NCBI GenBank assembly: GCA_002573605.1
Contig: PDNA01000161.1
Span: 1-64,000, forward strand
Origin: Polytolypa hystricis UAMH7299
Taxonomy: Eukaryota; Ascomycota; Eurotiomycetes; Onygenales
DNA length: 64,000 nt
Reading direction: 5' to 3'
Of the stretch, positions 10,023-21,384 are shown one piece after another. The translations under genes and the position numbers were made by a program. The notes beneath the pieces are model-generated. The model ran no database searches. It saw only the letters and a program-made list of their open reading frames with translations, and had not been told where the DNA came from. The number at the start of each line of letters is the position of its first letter. The first letter of the stretch is position 1.

Positions 10023-13000
10023 TTAGAATCCGAAAGGATTTGAGGGAGCTAGATTTTGTTCACCGCGTGGTTAGCTGCTTATTTACCCAATTGCACATTG
10101 CAAAAGAAAAAAAAAAGGGGGGAAGAGGCAACATACTAGCTTGAGCGAGATTCGCTCTGAGCCCCGTAGGCTGGGGTGCAATTTTCGGTGCGTCTTTTCG
10201 GACACCGAACCGAACCGGCGGCGGGGGACCGGTCTTTTGAGGCTGCAAGGGTGCGGCCGTGGGTTGTTGCGGGATAGGAGGAATAGGGGGCGGGGAAGGT
10301 GTGAAGGTAGGTGGTGCGGCGCCATTTATGCCGGTACGCTGTGGGTGTAGAGGAGGTGGGAGAACAGAGTTGATTCCGCCGGCAGACATAGGGGGATGTT
10401 GCTGCGGCTGTTGCTGCGGCATGCTCATGAAGCCTGTTGGGTGCGGGGCAAGCGACTGCTGCTGGAAGCCTGGTTGTGACGTCTGCATGTTAAACTGTTG
10501 CGGCATCATACCAGTTGGCTGCGGGCCCAGTGTGGTTCCAAACTGACCCATGTTCTGGCCGGGAACAAATCCTGTAGGGTGTGGCTGCAGGTGTTGTTGC
10601 TGGCCGAACTGGGGTTGGAAGTGCTGCTGCTGGTTCAATTCCGCGAGACTATGTCCAGGGGGTGCGACTTGGGGAGCAGTGAGCGGAATGCCGGTGAGCT
10701 GAGGCTGTAAGGGCGCAGGAGGTCCGAAAGCACTTTGCTGAGGCATGTTTTGCGGCGCAGATAGCGGCCTCTGTGGTGGCGGTGGGAGAAGTGACGACCC
10801 TTGAGTCATAACAGGTGGTGGCTGGGGACGCTGCCTTGGGGGCATTACAGGCTGTGACATTTGAACCTGCGGAGGAGGTTGTTGCTGCTGCACAAACCCA
10901 GTCATCTGAGGAGTAAAGCCGTGCATCTGCTGCTGGCCCTGCTGCATATTTTGTTGCCCCAATTGCGAGAAGAAGGCGGGATTCGCCCCCGTTGCTTGCG
11001 GCTGGAGTGTCTGCTGTTGCTGAGGTTGCTGGGGTTGAGCGGTAGGCTGAGATACTATAGGCAGAGCAGGCTGAGAAGTTGTAGTTGGGCTGGCAACAGT
11101 TGGCTGCAGAGGATTTTGAAGCAGATTAAGATCCGCCATCGCTCCCACCAAAGGTGCTGACGCTTGTGTCGCAGGCGGCTGAGAAGCAGGAGCTGCCTGA
11201 GTCGTGGCTGGAGCAGGAACTGGCATCGATGTCGCTGGTTGCCTGGGTGTTTTCACCTCCCATGCATCATCTTCGAAGCCCTTGGTAGTTTCTTTCTCAG
11301 CAACGGGCGATGCTACCTTTATCGGAGATGCAGGCTTCGCAGATTCGTCCTTCGATTCAAACACCTTGGCATCAACTACATCACTTGTCTGCACTGCAGG
11401 AGCAGGACGGCCCTTCCGGGTATTATTCCGCAGGGCACCACCCGGACCCGAGAAGAGACTACCGCTACCCTGCTCCTCGTTGTCGCCCATAACCTCCTCA
11501 CCTCCGAAACTGACATTCCGCGGCTTCGATTTCGCCCCAGTACGGCCAAACTGGGTGTCCAGATACTTCATGACCCGCAGAATATCACCCTCCTTCATAC
11601 CCAATGTACGGAGCACGTCCGGCGTAATATCCGGCAAAACACTCTCATCCATAGAATCCTTGGTGAAGTTTTGTGCATAGCGCTCGCACTGATGCGGGCC
11701 AACACCGGTCTTTAGGAAGAATTCGAACCAATCGTAATCCGGATGTCCCTTAACAGTTGCCCCTATCGTTTTACTCGCGTCTCCTCCCAAGCGGCTTCGA
11801 CGTCGGATATCAGATAACGGCTTATCTTCATCCAACGACTCACCAGTGGCTTTCTCGACATACTCCAGATCTTCGACCGACATCTTCGAGACGGGAACCG
11901 CGATTTTCACGCCGTTCTGCTTATGGAGATGGATTTTACCGTCGTTGAGCCCAATGAATTCCGCGGCAACATTGAAGGTTCCGGATCGATCAGTCCACTT
12001 CCTAACCTTGGAGGGATTTGGTTCTAAGCGTCGTGTTAGAAAAAATCACATTATATGGCATACAAGCTTAGGGAGAGACGGGAAAAAAACATACTTGGTT
12101 TAGACTTCCCCTCCGACCTGCTCTCACGCTTTTGATGACGCTGTGAACGATTGTTACCATTTTCTGCTACCCGCAAACTGCTGTTTCTCGCAGGAAGTTT
12201 CATGCCGGGACCTACCTCTCCGGTCCCGTAATCGTCGTCAAACTCGACTCTCCTCGATTTTCGGGCCATTTCCTTCGCCGACCGCTGCTCCTCGAGCCGG
12301 TTTTGCTCGACGATTGACAGACCCGCGTTGGTGCCAGAGCTGGATTCCGACTTTGAGGTGACGCCGGTAATCTCAACGTAGCTGCTAGGAACAACTCCTT
12401 CCTTGCCAGTTATAATGCGGCGGACCATCCACCATTCGTCAGACTTTGAATCGTCCAAAATAACCACCTCATCACCCACGTGGACCGTAACCTCGTCGTC
12501 TCCCTGAGCCATAAAGTCGTACAGGATCTGTCCCTTCTTCCGACCGCCTGAAGTCCCCGCGGCGATCACTTCTCTCAGGCCTTCAGCCCTGTATGCACCA
12601 GCAATTTCCCCAAGTGCGGAAACAATCTCTAGCGCCGTATCTTTCGCACCTGCATGGAAATCGACGTTCTTGGTGGGTCGGATAAGGTCCAAAAACACAT
12701 GCTTTCCCTCAATGGAGTAGTGCGACAGCTTGTCGGCAGTCCATTCCTGATGCGGTCCATCTGTCGTCTTCTCGGGCGAGATGAAAATCGTTCCCGTGGC
12801 TACATTTATACCAAGCGTCGTGGGCATCTTCTTCTTCTTTCCCATTATAGAAATCATTTCGCTGATATTGTAGAGGTGGTAGCCGGACGGCGATATTGGG
12901 GATCGGTGCCCTTCGTGGTGCCGAACCCTATTATACGGAGGGGACGGCTGGATGCCTGCCGCGTCCTCTTCTCTTAACATGGCAGGTTGGGTCCGTGGTG

Positions 13001-13883
13001 GCGGGGAAGGCTCACGCGGGGCCGGTAGTCGGGGAACAGGAGAGGCTTGCGATAGAGGCCGTTGGGGAAGCGTTGGGGGTGGAGCCTCATCGTCCGATGC
13101 TTCCGGGGTATATGTAGTCGTACGCGCCGGAAGCTGAGGCTGACGGGGTGTCTGCGGAGATGGCACCGACCTCAAGGCCGAAGACTGTTGTTGATGGAGA
13201 ATACCTGCCAAAGCTGCGGCTGGGGTTTGGTCCGCCACGCTTGCCGGCGAAGTAGGAGTCGGGACGCCGTCTGATTCCTCATCTGCCGGATGTTGCGGTT
13301 GCTGCGGCCGCGGGGGTGCAGCAGGACGGGCATCCTGGGCGCTCGAGGCCTTGCCAGTGATTTCAATGTAGTTCGCAGGCGCAAACCCAAATTCCCCATT
13401 CACACCAACCAGTGTCCAGTCCGGATCCGACGTATCGTAGATTGATAGAGGTGCATCCTCGGCAAAAGAAACCTCTTCGTCTGTCTGGCGTGTGTAGTCG
13501 TAAAGCGCCCTCGCCTCACAGACTGGTTTTGCCTAGAAACCAACGAAACAAATGAATCAGCCTGGAACTGCGGTTCATACCGCAATCCAACATTTGGCGA
13601 ATGCACATGCCATCTCTACATCCCAAGGATCCATAGTCAAATCCCCCCAAAAACAAAGGAAAGGAATAACCGCTATCAAACATACCTTCTCGACATAATT
13701 ATTCGGCACTAATCCCACGGGTTCCTCCTCATCCTCCTCCGCAGCCTTCTTCTTCGCCTTCCACCAACCGTCATCAGCGGTCTTCTCAAGGATAAACAGC
13801 AAGTCCCCTTCTTTGATCTCGAGCTCACCCTCCGCCACCGGCGAATAGTTGTAGACCACCGTGTAGACCGCCTCGAAGCCCAT
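10023..13883 (-). CDS. sla1: Endocytic adaptor / actin-regulatory protein Sla1
   Basis: Four exons: 13883-13686, 13532-12095, 12023-10137 and a 26-nt last exon 10048-10023; introns of 153, 71 and 88 bp; 1182 residues. Sla1 links cargo, clathrin and the Arp2/3 activators at cortical actin patches. SH3 domains lie at about 5-64 (ending VPNNYVEK), 70-126 (ARALYDY...APANYIEI) and 400-457 (GQILYDF...VPSSYVEI). A PH-like region precedes SH3-3. The SHD1 domain (about 550-605) contains RKWTDRSGTFNVAAEFIG, and a SAM-like SHD2 starts near 639 (HPDYDWFEFFLKTGVG). The Gln/Pro-rich tail carries many PQxTG-type repeats (PQPTG, PHPTG, PQMTG), the family's Ark/Prk kinase targets. The tiny last exon supplies TPSNPFGF, whose NPF tripeptide is a ligand for EH-domain partners. 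Confidence 0.95.
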
Positions 13884-15148
13884 CTTGCCGTCTTCTTCTT
13901 CTGTTGCTGCTGTTGCTGCTACTACTACTACTGCTTCTGCTGTTCCTGCTGCTGCTGCTTCTTCTTCTTCTTCTTCTCCACCTCACCTCACCGTTTGCGC
14001 CAATACCAAACCACAGGGTATATGCGATCGATATGTCTTTTTCGACGGGGGGAAGGAAAGTTCGGATATCGTTGGTATTTTATCTAGTCGTCTCCGTGTG
14101 AGAGCGAGGAGGAATTTTCCCCTATTGCGACGGAGGGAAGGTTGGGAGTTGGGGAGAAATATTAAAATATCGGTAAAAACGGCGAGGATGATGTATGTAT
14201 GTATGTTGCGTCCGAGTGTCTGGGTTCAAGTTACAAGGAGGTTAAAGGGGTGTGTCTGTCTGTCTGTCTTGTCTTTCCTTACGCTACTGGGACGGGACCA
14301 GGGAAAAGAAAGAAAGCGGGTCAACCGAGAGAGAGGAGGAGGAGGGGAGAGGGCGACTCATCCAGTTTGAACGAACAATTCACTGGGCGAGGATAGCCGG
14401 TTTGTTGAGGGGGGGAGGTAGGTTAGGAAGCATTGAGGATAGAGGAGAGAGAGAGCGCGACCGCAGCAAGAGCAAGAAGTAAGTCGAGAGCCAGTCTGGC
14501 TGTGTCTGGCTGGCCTTGGCGGAAAGAGGAGCTGTCGTCAGCAAGCAGAATGAACAGAGTACAGAGCACAGAGTAGACACAAACAACTGGCGGAACACGC
14601 GGGTGCAATTTGCTGACTGAGGCAAACAAAATCCTCTCCTCCAGCAGATAAGTATTGTAGAATAATGGATAGTAAATTAATAGAGGGATGTTTCTCAAGC
14701 AGACAATGTGAGGAAGCATGCATGCTTTGGGGGAAACTGTGAGGCCAGAGAGAGTGTTACTGATGACGATAGCCGTATTACCGTACATGACACTAGATTA
14801 TCATGCAAAACGGTTACCTAATATGGTAATTTACAATGCCATACAGCATCAGCATCCCCTCTTGCAGGAGAATATGTATAGGAATGAGGTGCAAATAGCA
14901 TACTACCTGCTTAACTTTGCTGTATAATATACGTGCAATGAGTAAGAATACCATTCAGGATACCGCATATACAATATATACAATGAGATAGTTGTAAGAA
15001 GAAGAAGAAGTAGAAGAAGAAGAAGAAGAAATATTGCGCCTCGCTTCCTGAATTTAGCACTAGATTCTCCCAATCCATCAATCATGGCTAGCAGTAACAC
15101 ATCCAAAAAAGAAAGAAAAAATAGGGGAAAAAGGCATCACATAAAATT
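13884..15148. other. sla1 promoter / 3' region of yos9
   Basis: 1.3 kb. Directly upstream of the sla1 start is a triplet-rich tract (about 13897-13978, CTG/CTT units). Further out are short TGTC and GTAT repeats, a 7-G run near 14409, and a GAA-rich tract near 15000-15030. No gene seen. Confidence 0.6.
13897..13978. repeat. Imperfect triplet tract in the sla1 leader
   Basis: Mixed ctg, ctt and act trinucleotides run for about 80 bp immediately upstream of the sla1 start codon; on the transcribed strand this is a purine-rich CAG/AAG leader. Confidence 0.85.
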
Positions 15149-16854
15149 TCATAGCTCCTCCTTAAACGTCTCTTCGCTACCCTTCTCCCCAATATCATCA
15201 TCACCATCGTCAGCTCTCTTCTGGTTCCTACCCGTCTCCTTCTCATCCCCATCCTCCCCCTTCTTCCTACCCGCAGAATCCCCTGTCCCCTTTCCATCCT
15301 TCGCTTTTTGGCTACTACCATCATTCAAATCCTCAATATCCTCTTCCGTATCAATAATGCCCCTCAAGCCTCTCTCCCCACCCGAATCCACAACCTCCAA
15401 CTTCCAATCCTTCCCCTTCGCCAAGTCCTCGAGCTGCTTCTTCAGCGCCTCAACTTTCTCCGGGTCAAGGTTAAACTTGCGCAGCTCTTCCTTGGAAAGG
15501 CGCTGGATCTGGCCACCTTCACGTCGAGCGATGACTTCGACTTTCTCTTCTCCCGCAGACGCAACTTTGCCGCGCTCAATGCGCTTTCCTTCTTTGCCTA
15601 CGAGTTTCATAGCCCCGACCTCAATGTCCCCGACGATCGGGAGCGGAGGTTCCGCGCCCGCCTGGACCAGTTGTTGATTTTCCTCCGCCGCCTGCTTCGC
15701 GGCTTCCCAGTCCTCCACTTCCTCCGGCGCGATAATCTCGCGACACAAGATTTCATGCGCGACGTCTTCTCGCGGAGGCTGGAACGCGACATCATTGCAC
15801 AGTCTTGGCGTGTAAATCACCATCAAATACGAGCACGTGGTGACTTCCTTGATCCAACCGATTCTATCCGTCGTTTGCGGGTGGCAGTGGAATTGTACTT
15901 CGATTCTGCGATCTCGCCCCGTTAAATCGCACGTTGTCCCGTCTTCCAAATACTGCACTAGATACCGCGAGTCGCCCTCCGTCCGCAGCTTCGCTAACTC
16001 CTTTGTGCCAGCCTTCTTGTCCTTCAAGGACTTCTTCTTCGTCTCCTTCCCCTCTTCCTCCTGCTCGTCACTACTACGACGGAACCGGCCTAGCACAAAC
16101 GCATGGGCCGTCGGGTCCTCCGCGGGCGGGTAGACAGGCACCGCACCCCCCGGCGGAAGGGCATGGAACTGTCTAATCTGATTCATATAGCAGAACGAAT
16201 AGCTCCACCACCCAGCAACATAATACATACACCTCCCTTCCATCTCCTTTAGCAGCTCGAGCCCTCGATCCGTCGCGCGCGCGAGCTCCGTTTCCTGCTC
16301 CGCCGGCGACAGACCGGGTGTTTCGGTCTCGTTGACAGATTCCACGCGTGGCAGCGAGCAGAGGTAGCGCTGCCCGTTGAGGACCATCTCCTCGTAGCCT
16401 TCTATAGAATCGTCCAGGTCTATGGGTGTGGAGGTGTCGTCTGTGTTGTCGCTTCCGTCTTTCCTCCCGTCTCGTAGAGGTGACTGCTGCTGCGCATGGC
16501 CGGAGTGGTCGTCGCGCTGCTGTGAAGGGACGTCTGACGAAGCTGATGGTGAAGGGGAGGATGGTTGTGAACTGTCTGTTTGCCGGTTAGAGAAGGGAGC
16601 GTATTCTAATCGTGCCCGCGCATCGGACTCGAGAACGTATTCGTCTGGGAATAGCACGTCAAACTATAAAATACGCAACGCCATTAAACTTGTTAGTCAA
16701 CAGGATCGGTCAAAAGAAATAGTAAAGACGAGCAGTATCTTACCTGTGGAAAAGCCAACACATCATCATGAACGCTAAATGACTTCTTACTCGCCAGCCC
16801 CAACGTGGCCCAGGCCAGAAGCGCGGTGACCGAAAGTGGTGAACGCCGCCTCAT
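15149..16854 (-). CDS. yos9: ER-associated degradation lectin Yos9 / OS-9 homolog
   Basis: Two exons, 16854-16744 and 16663-15149, 80-bp intron; 541 residues. Yos9 reads trimmed N-glycans on misfolded glycoproteins in the ER lumen and passes them to the Hrd1 ligase. Exon 1 gives a signal peptide (SVTALLAWATLGLA) and the junction reads FPQ|FDVLFPDEYVLES, a conserved OS-9 opening. The MRH lectin domain spans roughly 180-325: it begins GRCMYYVAGWWSYSFCYMNQ (the WW pair is typical) and ends CSYLMVIYTPRLC. The C-terminal half is charged and disordered. The last four residues are KEEL, a plausible K/HDEL-type retrieval signal; yeast Yos9 ends in HDEL. Confidence 0.93.
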
Positions 16855-17895
16855 CTTTCAACGATCTGCTCCTGGATCTTTTCTGCGCTCGACAACCAGT
16901 GTGCAACGCCGATTGTTCCGTAGATAAAGGACGGTATTAAGTATCTGGGAGTAGCGATTGCCAGTACTGCGTAGATCGTAGCGGGGTGAAGAAGTGTTTT
17001 GGTAGTTGCTGGTCGGAGAAGTGTGGAAGTAGTCAAGCAGCAGCTCCCTTATCGTCGAGCTTTATCTGCGAGGTACGAATGTCATCACGTCTATATCTTT
17101 TGGCTCACTTCTCCAATTGTTCGTTATCTGTCGTTTGTTAAAACCAATGCATGCAAACCACACTCAGTGGGCGGGCGAACTATGTATGGCAAGTCCCTCG
17201 TAATCTGGCCCCCTCGAGTCACAGAAAACCGGCAACAACAACAAACAAAGATAAATATCTAATTCCACACAACCAAAGTAGCACTTCACTATCCTATAAC
17301 CGAAAAGACGAAAGTGTGAGGAACGAGAAAAGTTAGTTAGCTGGCGCGCAAATGATTGCAGATGCGGGCTTCTCGGAGCGGAAGCTAAGTTAACTATTCG
17401 TGGCATCAACAGCTTATCGGATTATCCATCTGGTGGCCTTGGCGCGGAGGGCGGAACTTCATCGCGCAGCTACGAATGTATATAAATCTTCCAGGCGCGC
17501 CCGTAGAAGATTATTTTTCTCTGTTTACGACTTGAGGCTTTATTTTAACATGTTCAATTGGGGTTTATGTGTGAGCGAATAATTTAATGGGTTATGTGGC
17601 CAGGAGTGAATCAACAAATATATATATTCTCAACTACCGAATATTAGTTAACAGTGGCAGTGTTGACATCGATCTATGAAAGAAATAAAAAACCATGTCT
17701 CATATATACAAATCATATACAGCAAAAAAAATCAAATATATACATCTCAATCTATGCTTGCTCCCACAAACGCCCCTTAAAAGCCAGAAAAAGAAAGAAA
17801 AAGAGAAAACACTTTTCAAATAATACAAACAATGCATATACATCATCATCATCATCATCATCATCAAAAAGCCAACACCCCAAGCGAAAAAAAAA
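16855..17895. other. yos9 promoter / pirin 3' region
   Basis: 1.0 kb. A TATATAAA box occurs on the plus strand near 17478 but no plus-strand gene follows it. A (CAT)n run lies at about 17839-17865 close to the pirin stop. No gene seen. Confidence 0.55.
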
Positions 17896-19014
17896 TCACA
17901 TGCGCTTCCCAATCTCACTATTCCACCCCTTCGCTCTCTCAAACCCATTTGAGTTAGTCTGATAGTCGACCATAGCCTGATAAACGCCTTCCTGACTATT
18001 CATCACAAACGGGCCATGCTGCACGACCTTTTGATCCAACGGCTGGCCCGCAACAAGCATAAAGCGCGCTTCCTCCTTCGCATCCGCGCCATTCTCCGCA
18101 TGCACAAAGTCTCCATCTTTCTCAAACACGACGTTATGGAACTCGCTGACCATTTTCTTCTGCGCCGCGGCGGTGGAGCCGCCGCCAAAGCTTGTCGTTC
18201 CCGATAGTGTATACGCAAACGCATTCCAACCCTTAGGCAGCATCTGCGTGACCTTCCCACCAGGCGCAAGTCTGACATCCAGGATCCACACGGGGGTATA
18301 CGCCAGATCGCGCACAGAGTCAACACCATGCGACTGTCCCGAAATAACCTTAATAACCGCCTTCCCATCATCCGTCGTGGCAGTGGGTATTTCCTCCGCC
18401 CTTAGATCACGGTAACGAGGTTCACACATCTTGAGTTTCTCAGGTAAATCGACCCAGAGCTGCATGCCGACATTAGGGCTACCGTCGGGGTTATCGCGTG
18501 GCATTTCGGCATGCATGATCCCCCTGCCAGCGGTCATGAATTGCAAATCTCCGGGTCCAATGGTGCCCTTGTTGCCGGCGAAATCTTCGTGGTCGACGCC
18601 GCCGGAGAGGAGGTAGGTGATTGTCTCTTGGCCGCGATGTGGGTGGTCGGGGAATCCGGCGCCTTTGCCGATTGTGAAGTGGTCGAGCATGAGGAAGGGG
18701 CTGAAGTTGCGTAGCTTGTGGGTGCCGATGGAGCGGCGGACGCGGGCGCCTGCGCCTTCGGATTGTTCGATGGCGAGGAAGGCCTGGCGGATTGCGCGCG
18801 GGACAGACATGGTGGTTAGTTCTGGAATGGTTATGGGCGTAGAAGGGAAAGGCAGGTCTGGTTGGGTGGTAGTGGTGGTGGTGGTTTTGTTCAGCTTGAG
18901 GAGTGTGGTCAAGGGAACAGGAATGTAAGATAAGATGGTATCTCGTGGAAGATCGATATAGTAGAATAGGCTTATTGCTATAATGCAAATTAAAAACGAA
19001 AGTAGAGACCGCAT
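17896..19014 (-). CDS. Pirin family protein (cupin-type)
   Basis: Single exon; 372 residues from the first ATG, or 304 from Met69 (start at 18810). From Met69 the chain is canonical pirin: MSVPRAIRQAFLAIEQSEG, then FPDHPHRGQETITYLL and GRGIMHAEMP, which together hold the three His and one Glu that bind iron in pirins. Pirins are bicupins with quercetinase or transcription-cofactor activity. The 68-residue extension starts with a hydrophobic stretch (LLSFLICIIAISLFYYI) and a run of Thr, which is unusual. A TATATAAAG box (minus strand, 19031-19040) lies only about 17 bp above the first ATG, so transcription would probably start inside the extension, favouring Met69. Confidence 0.88.
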   Translation of the reverse strand: MRSLLSFLICIIAISLFYYIDLPRDTILSYIPVPLTTLLKLNKTTTTTTTQPDLPFPSTPITIPELTTMSVPRAIRQAFLAIEQSEGAGARVRRSIGTHKLRNFSPFLMLDHFTIGKGAGFPDHPHRGQETITYLLSGGVDHEDFAGNKGTIGPGDLQFMTAGRGIMHAEMPRDNPDGSPNVGMQLWVDLPEKLKMCEPRYRDLRAEEIPTATTDDGKAVIKVISGQSHGVDSVRDLAYTPVWILDVRLAPGGKVTQMLPKGWNAFAYTLSGTTSFGGGSTAAAQKKMVSEFHNVVFEKDGDFVHAENGADAKEEARFMLVAGQPLDQKVVQHGPFVMNSQEGVYQAMVDYQTNSNGFERAKGWNSEIGKRM

Positions 19015-19699
19015 GGGGGAACGATGGGGGCTTTATATATGTGTGTTTCTCGGCACTATGCACAACTGGATATCTGAAGCTTGGAGAAGTTTCTGGTGCA
19101 AAAAGGCAAAAATGTAAGGAATTGCATTTATTAACTAATAGTCAGTCAGGGACGAGCGAATTGGTCATAATTATACAGCACTGACTGTGCTCAAGTATTA
19201 ATTATTATTGAATTCTCTGATGACAGCAGTTGAACATCGTTTACATCAGCATTTTCAATCATGCTGTCATCGTCGCCCAGCAACAACGCTTAGCCCAAAA
19301 CAGTTAGCATGTCAAAGCTTAGCCCGGCAATGACTGCTTACATACTCATCGGGTAAGCACGGGCTCCCCGTTCTTCGGACCGAACCCTCCGAAACCTCCC
19401 AAGCCCTCCCCGCCTTGCCAACCCGTGCAGTCATTGCTCCTTCTCCAACAGACGCAAGCTCAATCTCCAAGGTAGCACAGCACAGCTTCCCTGTCTTTCA
19501 ACCAGCCCTTGCATGCCAACATATATCCACTATGATATATCAATTCAGTGTCAGATCGTGTTGGCTCTTAGCCAGAGCATTGTGTGTAGACTATAGAGAT
19601 AGTCTCGCGCAGAGGAAAGCATGGGGAGAGGGTGAAACGGAATGATAACAGGTCCAACAAAGCGATCCGCGAGCACTTAGTTTACAACATGACCACAAT
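19015..19699. other. Pirin promoter region
   Basis: 0.7 kb between the pirin start and the 3' end of the F-box-like remnant. No gene seen. Confidence 0.5.
19031..19040 (-). promoter_or_regulatory. TATA box of the pirin gene
   Basis: ATATATAAAG on the minus strand, just above the longest pirin frame; its position bears on which start codon is used. Confidence 0.5.
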
Positions 19700-20860
19700 T
19701 TATCCCAAATCCAAGGGTCTCCAGCTAACTTCGAAGAATCCCTCGGCTCTTGGTTGCTCATACCACTCCATACTCGACACCATTTCATCTCCATCCCAAT
19801 CCTCAGCCCTATGGAGCTGCGGACGATCGAGCTGCGGTAGAGGCCTGGAAGTCAGACGCACCACAGAACCTCCCTGAGTGATTGTAGCCTCCCATTTTCT
19901 AGGGCTATCAATGGGATGCCGAGAACCCCATTAGGTGTGCATTTGTGGCAGTCTCTGAAATCGATAGCCTTTGCAACTTCCTGCTACCTACCTCTTCTTC
20001 GCTGCGAGCAGGAGCACGTAATTGTTCAAAGATCGTTTTTACGCTTCGATGTGTGAGCCCCCATCCTTGGTATGGATTGCTCTGGCCTTGCCTTACCAGG
20101 TCGAGGTGGACTAGATGGGGAAACAAGTGGAAGGCGCGTGCGATGTCCTCACGCTGTTGTTACCGCAAAGTAGAAGTTAGCTTCTGACAGACTATACCCA
20201 CGCTAGAAATATAATGGCAAAGTCGGGAGGAAATGGGGTTACAAATTTAACCAGGGAGTTTCGACCTGTGAAACTGCTGTCCACTAGCAGCTCTTCATCC
20301 ACAATAACTCCTCCATTCTGGTCTGATTTTGCTAAGCCCATGTCGAGACCTAGCTCCTCGATAAACGGACATGCGGCAGCCAGCCTCGTTAGAGATTTCT
20401 TCTCTAGCAATAACAATGGGAAACTATCAGTCACCATGTAGCTTTCTGCCAGTGGATAACGATAGTGCAAGACTCGAAGATGTTTGCCGCTGTGGCAAAT
20501 AGCTTCAAGACCCAATGGCCCACGAGGGCAATAAACACGGATCTCTCTTAGTTGCTTGCGCCCAAGGAACTCGTTGACGCGTGACCAGAAGATAGGCGTT
20601 AGGTAGCGACCATAGGCACTTATCACCACGTTGGTGAGACATGGGGTCCTCTCTGCCAGCCCAGCAAGACAAGCCTCCGCAAGCACGGATCGGTCCAGCG
20701 CGAGCTTTCTGAGTTTAGTAAATGGAAGGCATCCTACAAGTCCTTCGTTCTCCCAGTTTAACCCGATGCACCTGTCATCGTCGTCAAAGATCCCTATAAA
20801 ACACTCCCAAAGGATTGGGATATGGTCGAAAAAAAATAGGGGGGCGAAGAAAACCCCCCA
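19700..20860 (-). pseudogene. Truncated and frameshifted F-box/LRR-like gene
   Basis: A minus-strand frame is open from 20860 (just after an in-frame TGA) to 20198 with no ATG at its head. It continues after a 44-bp intron (20197-20154; GTATAG, GCTAAC branch, CAG) in phase to a TGA at 19908. The next frame (+1) then reads on sensibly (DSPRKWEATITQ..., EDWDGDEMVSSMEWYEQP) to a stop at 19700. Sequence such as KHLRVLHYRYPLAESYM, FPHLVHLDLVRQGQ and LQRLSISET has the leucine spacing of the LRR half of fungal F-box-like proteins; the N-terminal F-box is absent. The missing 5' end abuts an A-rich low-complexity tract. Loss of start plus a frameshift point to a decayed gene; a sequencing error could explain the frameshift but not the missing start. 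Confidence 0.6.
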
Positions 20861-21384
20861 TCATAAGAACAAAGAGAAAAAACTCAAAGGAAAGATAGAG
20901 CGCGAGAAGAAAAAAGGGGGGAAATAAAAGGAACCGAGGATTAAAATTTCTTTTTCATATATAAAAAAGAAAAGCGCGTACGAAGGAGCAAAAAGAAGAG
21001 TTTGGAGATGATGGTACAGTACATACATAACTCAAAAAAAAAAAGAAAGAAAAAATGCATCGCTTCAACCACCCCCCGCTAACTCCTCCCTCAACACTCC
21101 AGTTCACATGTGTGATATACCTTTTTGGAGTGCGGGTGGGGGAAACGAAGGTTCTTCAAAGACACACGCTGGATAGATTTACAAAAAAAAACCAAGGTAA
21201 TTTTTTAGCAAATGTTTATGACAGATAGAAAAATGGGACACCACATTCCCCGCCCGCGCTGGTTTATTCATAGCTCCTCCTCTCAATCAACATCCCCCGA
21301 CTTCCTCTACCGCGGTCCCGTTTTGAGGAGGGACCCCTCAGAGCACCCGTCTGGCGGAAATGGACAATGGCGATGTCTGTTTTC
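20861..21384. other. pmt4 3' flank, A-rich
   Basis: 0.5 kb of mostly A-rich low-complexity sequence between the pmt4 stop and the head of the F-box-like remnant. No gene seen. Confidence 0.6.

Noticed and set aside
11164..11715. 183-codon plus-strand frame
   Set aside because: Antisense to the sla1 Gln/Pro-rich region; its composition is the mirror of sla1 codons and it has no recognisable domain.
15308..15925. 205-codon plus-strand frame
   Set aside because: Antisense shadow of the yos9 coding exon; Arg/Leu-rich with no family features.
17470..17582. TATATAAA plus a short plus-strand frame
   Set aside because: The 60-codon frame has no protein-like features; the TATA-like string is likely chance in AT-rich sequence.
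17839..17865. CRISPR-like or regulatory CAT repeat
   Set aside because: Simple trinucleotide microsatellite; CRISPR arrays are not expected in a fungal nuclear genome.
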